In this document: positions 1 through 9,954 of the stretch, in pieces
How the letters are laid out: each line of letters opens with the position of its first letter
Numbering within the stretch: position 1 is the stretch's first letter
Source of the DNA: Piromyces finnis
Taxonomy: Eukaryota; Neocallimastigomycota; Neocallimastigomycetes; Neocallimastigales; Neocallimastigaceae
Direction of reading: 5' to 3'
Assembly (NCBI GenBank): GCA_002104945.1
Contig: MCFH01000006.1
Location: 1,095,001-1,159,000 of the forward strand
DNA: 64,000 bases
Made by a program: the position numbers and the translations under genes
Notes under the pieces: generated by a model
What the model was told of the DNA's origin: nothing
The model's input: the letters and a program-made list of their open reading frames with translations, nothing else
Databases searched by the model: none

Positions 1-1
1 T

Positions 2-2218
2 AAGCGTGCTAGTGATGAATACGCTCAACGTGCTATTGACCACTACAACAAAATTACTGGTAATGGTTCTTACCAATCTGAATACTTCTCTCCAGAAAAT
101 GTTCCATACCACTCTGTTGAAACTCTTATGGTTGAAGCTCCAGATCACGGTCACGAATCCGTCTCTGAAACCTACTCCTTCTGGGTTTGGTTAGAAGCTG
201 TTAACGGTAAGCTTACCGGTGATTACTCTGGTGTTGAAACTGCCTGGAGCTACTTAGAAAAGCACTTAATTCCAGACAGCAAGAACCAACCAGGTAACAG
301 CAAGTACAATCCATCTTCTCCAGCTACTTATGCTCCAGAAGATGATGATATTGAAAACTACCCAGCTAAGCTTGTTTTCCAAGACGGTATTGTTGGTGAA
401 GATCCAATTGCTAAGGAACTTCAACAAGCCTACGGTAACTGGGATATCTACGCCATGCACTGGATTATTGATGGTGATAACTGGTACGGTTACGGTCAAC
501 AAGGTGATGGTAAGTCTAAGCCATCCTTCATTAATACTTTCCAACGTGGTCCATCTGAATCTACTTGGAAGACTGTTCCACACCCATGCTGGGAAACCAT
601 GAAATGGGGTGGTCGTAACGGTTTCTTAGATCTTTTCACTGGTGATAACTCTTACGCTAAGCAATGGAGATACACTGCTGCTCCAGATGCCGATGCTCGT
701 GCCATTCAAGCCGCTTACTTCGGTTGGTTATGGGCTCAAGAAGATGGTCAAGATCTTTCTTCTGTTGCTTCTAAGGCTGCCAAGCTTGGTGATTACTTAC
801 GTTACGCTCAATACGATAAATATTTCAAGAAGATCGGTAACTGTGTTGATTACCAAAGATGTTCTGCTGGTCGTGGTAAGAACTCTGCTCACTACCTTAT
901 CTCCTGGTACTTCGCCTGGGGTGGAGGTTTACAAGGTGACTGGGCCTGGAGAATTGGTTCCTCCCACACTCACACTGGTTACCAATCTCCATTAGCTGCC
1001 TGGATTCTTTCCACTCAACCTGCCTTCAAGCCAAAGTCTTCTAATGGTGCTAAGGATTGGGCTACTTCCATGGACCGTCAATTAGAATTATTCAGATGGT
1101 TACAAACTCCAGAAGGTTGTATTGCTGGTGGTGCCACTAACTCATGGCAAGGTCAATACGCTCAACCATCCAGTGACATTACTACCTTCTATGGTATGTG
1201 GTACGACTGGCAACCAGTTTACCACGACCCACCATCCAACAACTGGACTGGTATGCAAGGTTGGGGTATGGAACGTGTCTGTTCCATGTACTACCTTTCT
1301 GGTAACGAAAAGGCTGGTCTTGTCTGTAAGAACTGGGCTCAATGGGTTAAGGACACTACTCGTGTTAACGGTGGTGAAGTTATCCACGCTACTAACTTAG
1401 GTTGGGATGGTAATCCAGATGAATGGAAGGCCTCTAACTTCAATAAGTCTGGTCTTAACAAATCTCTTCACGGTACTGTTACTTCTGAAGGTCTTGATCT
1501 TGGTTCCATTGCCTCTATTATGAAGGGATTAATGTGGGTTTCTATGAAGGATGGTGATGAAGAAGGTCTTTCTCTTGCTGTTTCTGTCATGGATGCCATT
1601 GAAAACTACAAGGATGATCTTGGTTACGCTGCTGAAGAACAACGTCTTGACTACGAAAAGTTCGGTGGAGAAGTTTACATTCCATCTGGCTGGACTGGTA
1701 AGAATGCTCAAGGTGCTAACCTTCAAAACGGTGTCACTTTCATTGACATTCGTCCAAAGTACAAGGAAGATCCAGACTGGTACCAAGTTGAAGACTTCCT
1801 TAATGGCGGTAACCCACCAACCTTCACTTACCACAGATTCTGGGGTCAAACCGAAATTATGGTTGCCAATGGTCTTATCTCTATTTACGATTTAGGTAAA
1901 TACGGTAAGGGTAACACTGGTGGTAACACTGGTGGTAACACTACCAAGCCAGGTAAGTGTTCTGCTGCTATTACTAGACAAGGTTACAAGTGCTGTTCTA
2001 AGAATTGCCAAGTTGTTTACACTGATGGTGATGGTGACTGGGGTGTTGAAAACGGTCAATGGTGTGGTTGCGGTGGTGCCGCTGAAGTTTGTCCATCTTC
2101 TATTACCTCACAAGGTTATCCATGCTGTTCATCTTGTGGTACCGTCTACTACCAAGATGCTGATGGTGACTGGGGTGTTGAAAACGGTGACTGGTGTGGT
2201 ATGCCAACTGAATGCTAA
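2..2218 (+). CDS. GH48 cellulosomal exoglucanase with two C-terminal fungal dockerins (5' partial)
   Basis: This is a processive cellobiohydrolase of glycoside hydrolase family 48, secreted and docked into the anaerobic-fungal cellulosome. The frame is open from base 2, so the N-terminus (signal peptide and first catalytic residues) lies outside the window; the first in-window Met (128) is internal. The segment VEAPDHGHESVSE (131-169) is the GH48 N-terminal signature; by family knowledge its two Glu (134-136 and 167-169) match the catalytic-region acids. A Gly/Asn/Thr linker (about 1908-1950) leads to two Cys-rich dockerin repeats of the CBM10-like fungal type (about 1954-2077 and 2086-2215), both with a DGDWGVENG-like core. 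Codons favour C-ending synonyms far more than the neighbouring elements, as in a highly expressed gene. GH48 in gut fungi is generally regarded as acquired from bacteria. No intron is seen in the visible part. Confidence 0.95.
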   Translation, partial: KRASDEYAQRAIDHYNKITGNGSYQSEYFSPENVPYHSVETLMVEAPDHGHESVSETYSFWVWLEAVNGKLTGDYSGVETAWSYLEKHLIPDSKNQPGNSKYNPSSPATYAPEDDDIENYPAKLVFQDGIVGEDPIAKELQQAYGNWDIYAMHWIIDGDNWYGYGQQGDGKSKPSFINTFQRGPSESTWKTVPHPCWETMKWGGRNGFLDLFTGDNSYAKQWRYTAAPDADARAIQAAYFGWLWAQEDGQDLSSVASKAAKLGDYLRYAQYDKYFKKIGNCVDYQRCSAGRGKNSAHYLISWYFAWGGGLQGDWAWRIGSSHTHTGYQSPLAAWILSTQPAFKPKSSNGAKDWATSMDRQLELFRWLQTPEGCIAGGATNSWQGQYAQPSSDITTFYGMWYDWQPVYHDPPSNNWTGMQGWGMERVCSMYYLSGNEKAGLVCKNWAQWVKDTTRVNGGEVIHATNLGWDGNPDEWKASNFNKSGLNKSLHGTVTSEGLDLGSIASIMKGLMWVSMKDGDEEGLSLAVSVMDAIENYKDDLGYAAEEQRLDYEKFGGEVYIPSGWTGKNAQGANLQNGVTFIDIRPKYKEDPDWYQVEDFLNGGNPPTFTYHRFWGQTEIMVANGLISIYDLGKYGKGNTGGNTGGNTTKPGKCSAAITRQGYKCCSKNCQVVYTDGDGDWGVENGQWCGCGGAAEVCPSSITSQGYPCCSSCGTVYYQDADGDWGVENGDWCGMPTEC

Positions 2219-2684
2219 ATGATTTGATTATATAATATATGCTACATATTAAATAATTAATTCTTTTAGAATTTTCTTAAATAAACTTATTTTAATAATA
2301 TGTTAAAATAATAGAAAATAAAATAAAAAGAAAAAATAATAAAATTGTAAATCTTTAAAATTTATTTTTTATTTTTAATTTTGAAAATTATTTAGTTTTT
2401 CTAAATAAAAAGAAAAATAAAATAATATCTTAAAAAAAAAGGTTTTAGTAAGTTAAAAAAAATTAGATAACATTATGTAGGTATTAAATATATAATGAAA
2501 AATTAAAATGAAAAAAGAAATCAAAAAAGATTGATGTAAAATAAAAAAAGATAATATTAATGATTATTATTAAAAATAAAAAAAAAGACAAATAAGAATT
2601 AAAAAAAAAAAAAGTAACATTATATTAAAAGTGTTGTTTATTTGGATTCGATAATTTAGTGTAAATCCTATTTTACTTATAAGA
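2219..2684. other. AT-rich 3' flank between GH48 gene and LINE array
   Basis: Very AT-rich with A-runs. It should hold the GH48 3' UTR and polyadenylation signals, but no unique motif can be pinned down and no gene is seen. Confidence 0.6.
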
Positions 2685-2760
2685 AATCAATCAAAGTGAA
2701 ATACTATGATAATAAATTTATTGAAACTAAAGATTTTATTAAATTATATCCTCTTGGGAA
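2685..2760 (+). repeat. Scrambled LINE pieces at the 5' junction of copy 1
   Basis: Bases 2685-2747 match, with a few changes and a 3-base gap, the LINE stretch found at 3245-3306 in the copy just downstream (reverse-transcriptase C-terminal region). Bases 2748-2760 (ATCCTCTTGGGAA) equal the first bases of LINE copy 2 at 4371-4383. The truncated copy then resumes at 2761 with mid-ORF sequence. The pieces are in the order 3'-proximal, 5'-terminal, middle, which no simple truncation gives. Confidence 0.7.
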
Positions 2761-4337
2761 ATTAAAGCTCTTAATAACAAGGTTTTGAAAGGGCTTTTCT
2801 CAGTCAGTAAATTCTTAAGAAATCCTAATATTCCTATTCCTTTCAAAAAACTAGTACTTAACTCTCAAGTGATTAGCAGAGTTTCATACTTTGCACCATT
2901 ACTTGGATCCAACAAAGCTAGGTCTAGGATTGCTCAGAAGCATGTTAACAAAGGAATACGATGGGTTGCCGGAGTTCATAAAGCTGTATCGTTTATATCT
3001 TTATACTCTATCTCAAAAGATTTGAATATTCCTCCATTGTCAGCCAAATGTGCGTTAGCTCAGGTTAGATGTTTTAACAAATGGAAAAACTCAAATTGTA
3101 TTATCTCACACCTTGTCAATTACATTCCTAAATTTAGAAAATACACGTGGTGCAAATCAAGTAGGACACTTGATAAAAAATTAAAAAAACATGGAGATGT
3201 TAAAGCAGTTAAAAACTTTTATTGGAAAGATCTCAAAGGGAATTCAATCAAAGCGCAATATTATGATGATAATAAATTTATTGAAACTAAAGATTTTATT
3301 AAATTATGTTATGAGTACCCAGAGTTTGCCTATGGCTTCTACTGGCTATTGAAAGCAAGAAGCGGATACAAGTTGGATGCTAGAGTTGCCAAAGCTGCTA
3401 AATTTGTTGATCCAGTTTGTCCTAACTATTGTCCATGTTGCAAGTGTGGAGATCAAAGTATTAAACATTGGTTATTAGATTGTCCAACATTTAGAGATAT
3501 CCGTATTAAACATTATGATTCTATAGTCCAGCTATTAAATTTTTTCAGTCAACGTAATTCCAATAGTCCTATCAATAATAATGAAAATGTTAATATCAGC
3601 AGAGATAGCAATAACAGTAATAGTAATAGTAATAATATTAATAATAACAATAGTAATAATAACAATAGTAGTAATAGAAATAATAATATTAGTAATGATA
3701 GCAATAGTGAAGATAATAATTCTAATTTAGATAGTAATTTAGTTAATAATAGTAATAGTTCTAATAATCCGATGAATATTAATGTGTATGATTATTCTAG
3801 TGTGTGCAGTAAAATATTTAAATTCCTTCTTGGGGGAAGAAGTTTTAACAATATTAATTACAATTCAAGGGAATGGAAAGAACTTTGTAAGCGTCAGATT
3901 CAATCTGGTACTAACGAAGGAACACCATTCTTGACGGTAACCGCGGAACTTCTAACCAAAATCATGCCTTTTGCTATTGGCCAGCAATGGTCAATGTTCA
4001 AAAGGTTTGAAGCAACATCCAAGAGCGTCAATGCTGAAGAAACAGTAAGACAGGCCAGGAGGGCCAGCGCAACCAATGGAGATCATAATTTTGTCCCATG
4101 ATAAAATTTTGGTCTTTGGCTCGGTGTCCCATTGGAAGTCAAATACAATTATTATACTTTAGTATGATAGTGGCTTTCTTACTTTAATTAAAATTACTAG
4201 AATACATTATACCCAATTTTTATTCATTTGTGTTTATTTAAACATATTTTTTTATTTTTATTTTTATTTTTTAATTTTTTATTACATGTATTATAATTTT
4301 AATTAAATTAATAATAAAGTTTATAATATTTGATGCC

Positions 4338-4371
<34 letters not shown>
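2761..4371 (+). mobile_element. LINE copy 1, 5'-truncated, with poly(A) tail
   Basis: Non-LTR retrotransposon copy that begins inside the ORF (equivalent to 8302 of copy 2) and continues through the 3' UTR to TGATGCCGTT and a poly(A) run at 4341-4371. The following base starts copy 2. 5' truncation is typical of target-primed reverse transcription that stopped early. Confidence 0.93.
2785..4101 (+). pseudogene. LINE copy 1: C-terminal ORF fragment (zinc knuckle and C-terminus)
   Basis: Open frame in register with the C-terminal third of the LINE polyprotein, with no natural start codon (the first in-frame candidate is TTG). It keeps the region after the RT, the CX2CX6HX4C zinc knuckle (about 3439-3490), the Asn/Ser-rich repeat (about 3570-3770) and the conserved C-terminus, and ends with TGA at 4099-4101. 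The endonuclease and RT catalytic boxes are missing, so it cannot mobilise itself. No internal frameshift is seen. Confidence 0.9.
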
Positions 4372-4374
<3 letters not shown>

Positions 4375-5142
4375 TCTTGGGAACGTGCCTTCATTTATTT
4401 AATAAATGTAGTTTCTCAAGGGGGTCTACTCATGCTCATGGTACTGAGAGAGTAGAAAGAATTAAATCCAAGCATTGCGCAATGGATGCTTGGTTAGTCT
4501 TCAAGGGAAAATTATTAGGACTAAGCTCATGGTACTGAGCGATTAAAAAACATTTTATTCATCGAATTTAAGTATTTGATGAATAAGTTGAATGTTTGAT
4601 ATTCAGGTAAGTTTGTATAGTATTTAATTAGAAGAGTAATACATTTTGTTGCTGTATTTTTTCTTTTATTCATGTATTCTTGTAGTACTACTCTTCTCTT
4701 GTAAGAATCCAATGTAGTCAACTTTAGCATTTGCATTGTTCTTTTATATTCATGTAGCTATTGTTGTATTGTTTCTTGTAAGAGACTGATTCACTCTACA
4801 TCATGTAAAAATACTATTCACAAGCTTTCTGGTGTCGACATTCTTGATTCAAATTTTTTACCAATTTAAATATTTAATGAAAAGTAAAGTCAAACAAGTT
4901 TAGTGTCAAAAAGCGAATCGAATTTACTAACAACAAACCAAAACTAGAATTTTTAAAAAGAGTTAACAACTAGAATTCAAAAAAAGAAACTTTAAACTTT
5001 AAACAAAGTATCGTAACAATTTTTGTACTATCCAGTACTTTTAAGAAGAGAGAGAGAGACAGATTTTTTCCATATACGTTATATTTATAATTTTTATTAG
5101 TATTTATTTTATGTTCAATTTTTTTAATTAGAATTAATTATC
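4372..5142 (+). promoter_or_regulatory. LINE copy 2 5' UTR / internal promoter region with consecutive hairpins
   Basis: Four short inverted repeats follow one another: CTACTC (4426-4431) with GAGTAG (4450-4455); CCAAGCAT (4468-4475) with ATGCTTGG (4486-4493); TTAGTC (4494-4499) with GACTAA (4519-4524); and GCTCA/TGAGC in the next motif. GCTCATGGTACTGAG occurs twice, at 4434-4448 and 4525-4539. A textbook 5' splice donor CAG|GTAAGT lies at about 4604-4612. LINEs transcribe from internal 5' promoters, so a promoter role is inferred by position. The same block heads copies 3 to 5. Confidence 0.6.
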
Positions 5143-8100
5143 ATGTCAGTCCTTTATATTAAAGATAAGAATTATATCAGACGTGGTACCCGGTCTTATG
5201 GTATCCCCTTAGATGATATTCGCTCCTTCTTTATCCGTGGTATTCGATCATGGTCAGTAAATATGCTATGGGAAAAACTCGAGGTTATTCTAGAAGATAA
5301 ATTTAATTCAGTTATTAGTGTTAAATATTTTCAGACTTTCAATGATCACTTTTTCTTAGTCAAGGTTCATGGTTCATCGAAAGATTGTATTAAAATCTTA
5401 CACATGTTAAAGAAGAAACTTTCAGTTACCTCAATTTCCTTTTCAGCTCGTAGTAGAAGGAATCACAAATACACTTTTTCCACTCTCAAACGTAAAATTT
5501 TAGTTTCTAATAAACATCAACATTCTATTCAACAATCATTTCAACAATCAGTTCAACAATCTCATCAACAATCCGATCTTCAACTAGATCTTCAACAAGA
5601 TCTTCAACAAGTTTCCAATCATGAAAATATTCCAGATCTACAGCAAACACAATTTCATTCTCAACATTCAACAATTAATTCTAATAGCTCTATCAACTCT
5701 GATAACAGTTCAATAGTTGATAGTTCTTCAGTTTCACAGCCATCTAGTAATAGTTCTACTTATTCCTCTGATGCATCATCCATTAATAACGATGACTTTA
5801 ATAATAATAATAATAGCAACGATTCTTCCTCATCCAACAAGCCTGATAACTTTTCTTTTTGTCTTAGTTGGAACACCAATGGGTGGAATCACGAAAAGAG
5901 AGATAGTATTAGCTATTTCACAGCTATTTTCAAACCATTATTTTTATGTTTCCAAGAAACTGGTAATGGTTCTGGATCGAATACAGATTATCCTTGTCGT
6001 GTTACTTTGCGAAACTATAGACACTTTTTCAAGAAAGCTGACGAATCAGTTCCGGGAATGAGAGGTTTATATTTAGGTTTTCACAATTCATGTCAAGCCT
6101 CACTTGAAAACTTCTCTGGAAAGTATATTATTTCTATTTATACTTTTAGTCTCTGGAATAGATTCAAATGCTCGATTGGTAATGTTTATATGCCTCATAG
6201 TCATCACAACATCTATGTTGATCATGCAAAGTTAGAAGTTCGCTTGTGGTTACAAACTCATTCATCCCATCCATCGATTCTTGTTGGTGATTTTAATATG
6301 TCTAAAGTAAAATTATCCAACTGGTTATCAACTAATGGATTAGGAGATTGGGAAATTCTTCCGCTTAGAGGGTCTACTATCTCTTGGACTCGAGGTGATC
6401 AATCTTCCGACATTGACCATGCTCTTATCAATTCGAAGATGAAAGATCTTATTCACTCAGGATCATTTATAAATAATTTTTATCCTGTATCAGACCATAA
6501 GCCACTTCTTATTAATGGTAAAATTATTCCTATGGAAGATTTTTCTAATGACTTTAATGTTCCTAAGAAAATTCTGAAATGGAATAGATTAAAATGTATT
6601 GAGGAAAAGGAATCTATTCTCAGTCATAATAAATTCCAAATACTTTCAGCAAAATCCAACGATCCTAATGTTTCTACAGATGAACTTTCCAAAGAGTTTA
6701 CTTCAACTGCTTTCTCAATTGCAGACGAGCTCAGTATTACTTCAGCAAATAATGTTATAAAGTCTTCATTTCATATTTCACAACAAATTTTTAATCTTCA
6801 AAAAATCAAAATGAAGTTGTATAAGAGATTTAAAAAAGAAAGAATTTATGATATAGATGAATTTATTAAAAGAATTAAAATCTACCGTAAACTCATTGAT
6901 TACATCCACAAAAGATGTAATGAATTTAGGAAGCAAGAATATCTTCATTGGATTAAAACAGGATGTGAGTATATGAAGAGTCATAATCCTAAGAAGGCCT
7001 GGAAATGGATCAAGAAAACTGCAAAAATTGGAAAAGATTCTTTCTTTATTGCTCAACCAATTAAAAATAAAAATGGAGAATTAGTTGTTGCTACGGAAGA
7101 ACAACTAGAAGTGTGGCATGATCATTTCGAAAAGCTTGCATCAGACCCAAGTGGTGTAAGTCTTGATTTGGAGCATTGGTATGAAGAACCAATGAATAAA
7201 CGTTTTTCACTTCCTATGCTTGATGAGTGGGATATCAACCAAGATATTAGTATTGATGAAGTCAAGTCAGCTATCCTCACTACTCCAAATTATAAAGCAT
7301 CAGGTCCGGATGGTATTCCAATTGAATTTTACAAAGCATTAATTCCATCAAGTAATGATTCTAATAATGCTACAGATAATAATTCTTCTGGTAATACTAC
7401 TTCAGATAATGATGCTCATGGTTTAAATTTTATTCTTAAATTATTCAACCGTATTTGGGATGGAGATTTCCCCAACTCATGGAATGAATCCAGTATTGTT
7501 TCTATTCCTAAGAAGGGAGATTTGACAGATTGTGATAACTATCGAGGTATATCACTTATCAATAATGGTATTAAGTTGATTTCCAAAATTGTCACCACTA
7601 GAATCTCAGAATATGGTCTAAAGAATAATTTCATTAGACCTGAACAATTTGGTTTTCGAAAAAAGGAAGAAAGTATTAGTCTTTTCATTTCAATCCAAGA
7701 AATATGCCGTAGACGTCAATTAGATAATAAAGAGACATATTTGGCCTTTTTAGATCTCAGGAAAGCATACGATTCAGTCCCAATCGGTAATATTCTCCAT
7801 AAATTAGATTGTTTAGGAATCCGAGGTAAGAGTCTACAATTTATCAAAAATTTATATTTAACATCTAAGGCTAATGTCAAATTAGATGGACAATTCTCGA
7901 AATCTTTTGATGTGAAGAAAGGTGTCCGTCAAGGATGCCCTCTTTCTCCTATTCTCTTTAATCTCTTTATTAATGATATATTTAGAGAGTGCGAAGATCT
8001 AGGAGTCAGTTTAGGTGACACTCGATGCTGTGGTGGACTTTTTGCAGATGATATAGTTATTTGTGCTCCAACAAGAGGATGCTTAAAAAAGATGCTTAGA

Positions 8101-9666
8101 AGAGTTAATGAATGGGCATTGTATAATGAAATGGAATTTGGTATCCAGAAATGTTCAACGATGGTGATTCGTCCTGAATCAATAGAAAATCAGAACAAGA
8201 GAGATCCAACATTTTACTTAGCAGGACAACCCATTCCAACTACTGATTGTTATACTTATCTTGGTGTTCCATTTGATAAGAATCTGTCCCTTAAACCAGT
8301 AATTAAAGCTCTTAATAACAAGGTTTTGAAAGGGCTTTTCTCAGTCAGTAAATTCTTAAGAAATCCTAATATTCCTATTCCTTTCAAAAAACTAGTACTT
8401 AACTCACAAGTGATTAGCAGAGTTTCATACTTTGCACCATTACTTGGATCCAACAAAGCTAGGTCTAGGATTGCTCAGAAGCATGTTAACAAAGGAATAC
8501 GATGGGTTGCCGGAGTTCATAAAGCTGTATCGTTTATATCTTTATACTCTATCTCAAAAGATTTGAATATTCCTCCATTGTCAGCCAAATGTGCGTTAGC
8601 TCAGGTTAGATGTTTTAACAAATGGAAAAACTCAAATTGTATTATCTCACACCTTGTCAATTACATTCCTAAATTTAGAAAATACACGTGGTGCAAATCA
8701 AGTAGGACACTTGATAAAAAACTAAAGAAACATGGAGATGTTAAAGCAGTTAAAAACTTTTATTGGAAAGATCTCAAAAGGAATTCAATCAAAGCGCAAT
8801 ATTATGATGATAATAAATTTATTGAAACTAAAGATTTTATTAAATTATGTTATGAATACCCAGAGTTTGCCTATGGCTTCTACTGGCTATTGAAAGCAAG
8901 AAGCGGATACAAGTTGGATGCTAGAGTTGCCAAAGCTGCTAAATTTGTTGATCCAGTTTGTCCTAACTACTGTCCATGTTGCAAGTGTGGAGATCAAAGT
9001 ATTAAACATTGGTTATTAGATTGTCCAACATTTAGAGATATCCGTATTAAACATTATGATTCCATAGTCCAGCTATTAAATTTTTTCAGTCAACGTAATT
9101 CCAATAGTCCTATCAATAATAATGAAATTGATAATATCAGTAGAGATAGCAATAACATTAATAGTAATAGTAACAATAGTAGTAATAACAATAGTAATAG
9201 TAACAATAGTAATAGTAACAATAGTAATAATAACAATAATAGAAATAATAATATTAGTAATGATAGCAATAGTGAAGATAATAATTCTAATTTAGATAGT
9301 AATTTAGTTAATGATAGTAATAGTTCTAATAATCCGGTGAATATTAATGTGTATGATTATTCTAGTGTGTGCAGTGAAATATTTAAATTCCTTCTTGGGG
9401 GAAGAAGTTTTAACAATATTAATTACAATTCAAGGGAATGGAAAGAACTTTGTAAGCGTCAGATTCAATCTGGTACTAACGAAGGAACACCATTCTTGAC
9501 GGTAACCGCGGAACTTCTAACCAAAATCATGCCTTTTGCTATTGGCCAGCAATGGACAATGTTCAAAAGGTTTGAAGCAACATCCAAGAGCGTCAATGCT
9601 GAAGAAACAGTAAGACAGGCCAGGAGGGCCAGCGCAACCAATGGAGATCATAATTTTGTTCCATGA
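5143..9666 (+). CDS. LINE polyprotein: APE-type endonuclease and reverse transcriptase, intact (1507 aa)
   Basis: Enzyme set for target-primed reverse transcription. Residues 1-130 are basic with a possible beta-alpha-beta nucleic-acid-binding fold (inference). Then come a Gln-rich stretch (about 125-170) and a Ser/Asn-rich linker. The AP-endonuclease-like domain (about 238-455) shows LSWNTNG (241-247), CFQET, GDFNMS and SDH (450-452). The reverse transcriptase (about 705-1050) shows SGPDGIP (720-726), a PEQFGFR box, an AFLDLRKAYDSV box, GVRQGCPLSPILFN and the catalytic FADD (967-970). A CX2CX6HX4C zinc knuckle (C1279, C1282, H1289, C1294) and an Asn/Ser repeat precede the C-terminus. There is no separate ORF1 and no RNase H box. 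The ATG at 5143 is conserved in the other full-length copies. The clade was not assigned. Confidence 0.95.
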   Translation: MSVLYIKDKNYIRRGTRSYGIPLDDIRSFFIRGIRSWSVNMLWEKLEVILEDKFNSVISVKYFQTFNDHFFLVKVHGSSKDCIKILHMLKKKLSVTSISFSARSRRNHKYTFSTLKRKILVSNKHQHSIQQSFQQSVQQSHQQSDLQLDLQQDLQQVSNHENIPDLQQTQFHSQHSTINSNSSINSDNSSIVDSSSVSQPSSNSSTYSSDASSINNDDFNNNNNSNDSSSSNKPDNFSFCLSWNTNGWNHEKRDSISYFTAIFKPLFLCFQETGNGSGSNTDYPCRVTLRNYRHFFKKADESVPGMRGLYLGFHNSCQASLENFSGKYIISIYTFSLWNRFKCSIGNVYMPHSHHNIYVDHAKLEVRLWLQTHSSHPSILVGDFNMSKVKLSNWLSTNGLGDWEILPLRGSTISWTRGDQSSDIDHALINSKMKDLIHSGSFINNFYPVSDHKPLLINGKIIPMEDFSNDFNVPKKILKWNRLKCIEEKESILSHNKFQILSAKSNDPNVSTDELSKEFTSTAFSIADELSITSANNVIKSSFHISQQIFNLQKIKMKLYKRFKKERIYDIDEFIKRIKIYRKLIDYIHKRCNEFRKQEYLHWIKTGCEYMKSHNPKKAWKWIKKTAKIGKDSFFIAQPIKNKNGELVVATEEQLEVWHDHFEKLASDPSGVSLDLEHWYEEPMNKRFSLPMLDEWDINQDISIDEVKSAILTTPNYKASGPDGIPIEFYKALIPSSNDSNNATDNNSSGNTTSDNDAHGLNFILKLFNRIWDGDFPNSWNESSIVSIPKKGDLTDCDNYRGISLINNGIKLISKIVTTRISEYGLKNNFIRPEQFGFRKKEESISLFISIQEICRRRQLDNKETYLAFLDLRKAYDSVPIGNILHKLDCLGIRGKSLQFIKNLYLTSKANVKLDGQFSKSFDVKKGVRQGCPLSPILFNLFINDIFRECEDLGVSLGDTRCCGGLFADDIVICAPTRGCLKKMLRRVNEWALYNEMEFGIQKCSTMVIRPESIENQNKRDPTFYLAGQPIPTTDCYTYLGVPFDKNLSLKPVIKALNNKVLKGLFSVSKFLRNPNIPIPFKKLVLNSQVISRVSYFAPLLGSNKARSRIAQKHVNKGIRWVAGVHKAVSFISLYSISKDLNIPPLSAKCALAQVRCFNKWKNSNCIISHLVNYIPKFRKYTWCKSSRTLDKKLKKHGDVKAVKNFYWKDLKRNSIKAQYYDDNKFIETKDFIKLCYEYPEFAYGFYWLLKARSGYKLDARVAKAAKFVDPVCPNYCPCCKCGDQSIKHWLLDCPTFRDIRIKHYDSIVQLLNFFSQRNSNSPINNNEIDNISRDSNNINSNSNNSSNNNSNSNNSNSNNSNNNNNRNNNISNDSNSEDNNSNLDSNLVNDSNSSNNPVNINVYDYSSVCSEIFKFLLGGRSFNNINYNSREWKELCKRQIQSGTNEGTPFLTVTAELLTKIMPFAIGQQWTMFKRFEATSKSVNAEETVRQARRASATNGDHNFVP

Positions 9667-9902
9667 CAAAATTTTGATCTTTGGCTCGGTGTCCCATTGG
9701 AAGTCAAATACAATTATTATACTTTAGTATGATAGTGGCTTTCTTACTTTAATTAAAATTACTAGAATACATTATACCCAATTTTTATTCATTTGTGTTT
9801 AATTAAACATATTTTTTTTATTTTTATTTTTATTTTTATTTTTATATTACATGTATTATAATTTTAATTAAATTAATAATAAAGTTTAAAATATTTGATG
9901 CC

Positions 9903-9951
<49 letters not shown>

Positions 9952-9954
<3 letters not shown>

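Larger units (their letters stand above)
4372..9951 (+). mobile_element. LINE copy 2, full length with intact ORF
   Basis: Full-length non-LTR element of about 5.58 kb: a 5' UTR of about 770 nt with monomer-like hairpins, a single ORF (5143-9666), a 3' UTR of about 240 nt ending TGATGCCGTT, and a poly(A) tail at 9906-9951. Its first base follows directly on the poly(A) of copy 1, and its own tail runs directly into copy 3. This is the only copy in the array whose ORF reads without interruption, so it is the best candidate for an autonomous element. No target-site duplication beyond shared A's can be defined because the target is itself poly(A). Confidence 0.95.

Noticed and set aside
4372-4560. 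Self-cleaving ribozyme (hammerhead or HDV-like) at the LINE 5' end
   Set aside because: Hairpins exist, but no CUGANGA...GAAA hammerhead core and no nested HDV-type pairing could be found by eye.
4527-4736. Minus-strand open frame repeated in the 5' UTR of every full-length LINE copy
   Set aside because: Its recurrence follows from the repeat itself; it lies in the 5' UTR, is short, and overlaps the hairpin motifs. No domain is visible. An antisense product cannot be excluded but is not supported.
5143-9666. RNase H domain in the LINE
   Set aside because: After the RT only the zinc knuckle and Asn/Ser repeat are seen; no DEDD-like acidic pattern was recognised.
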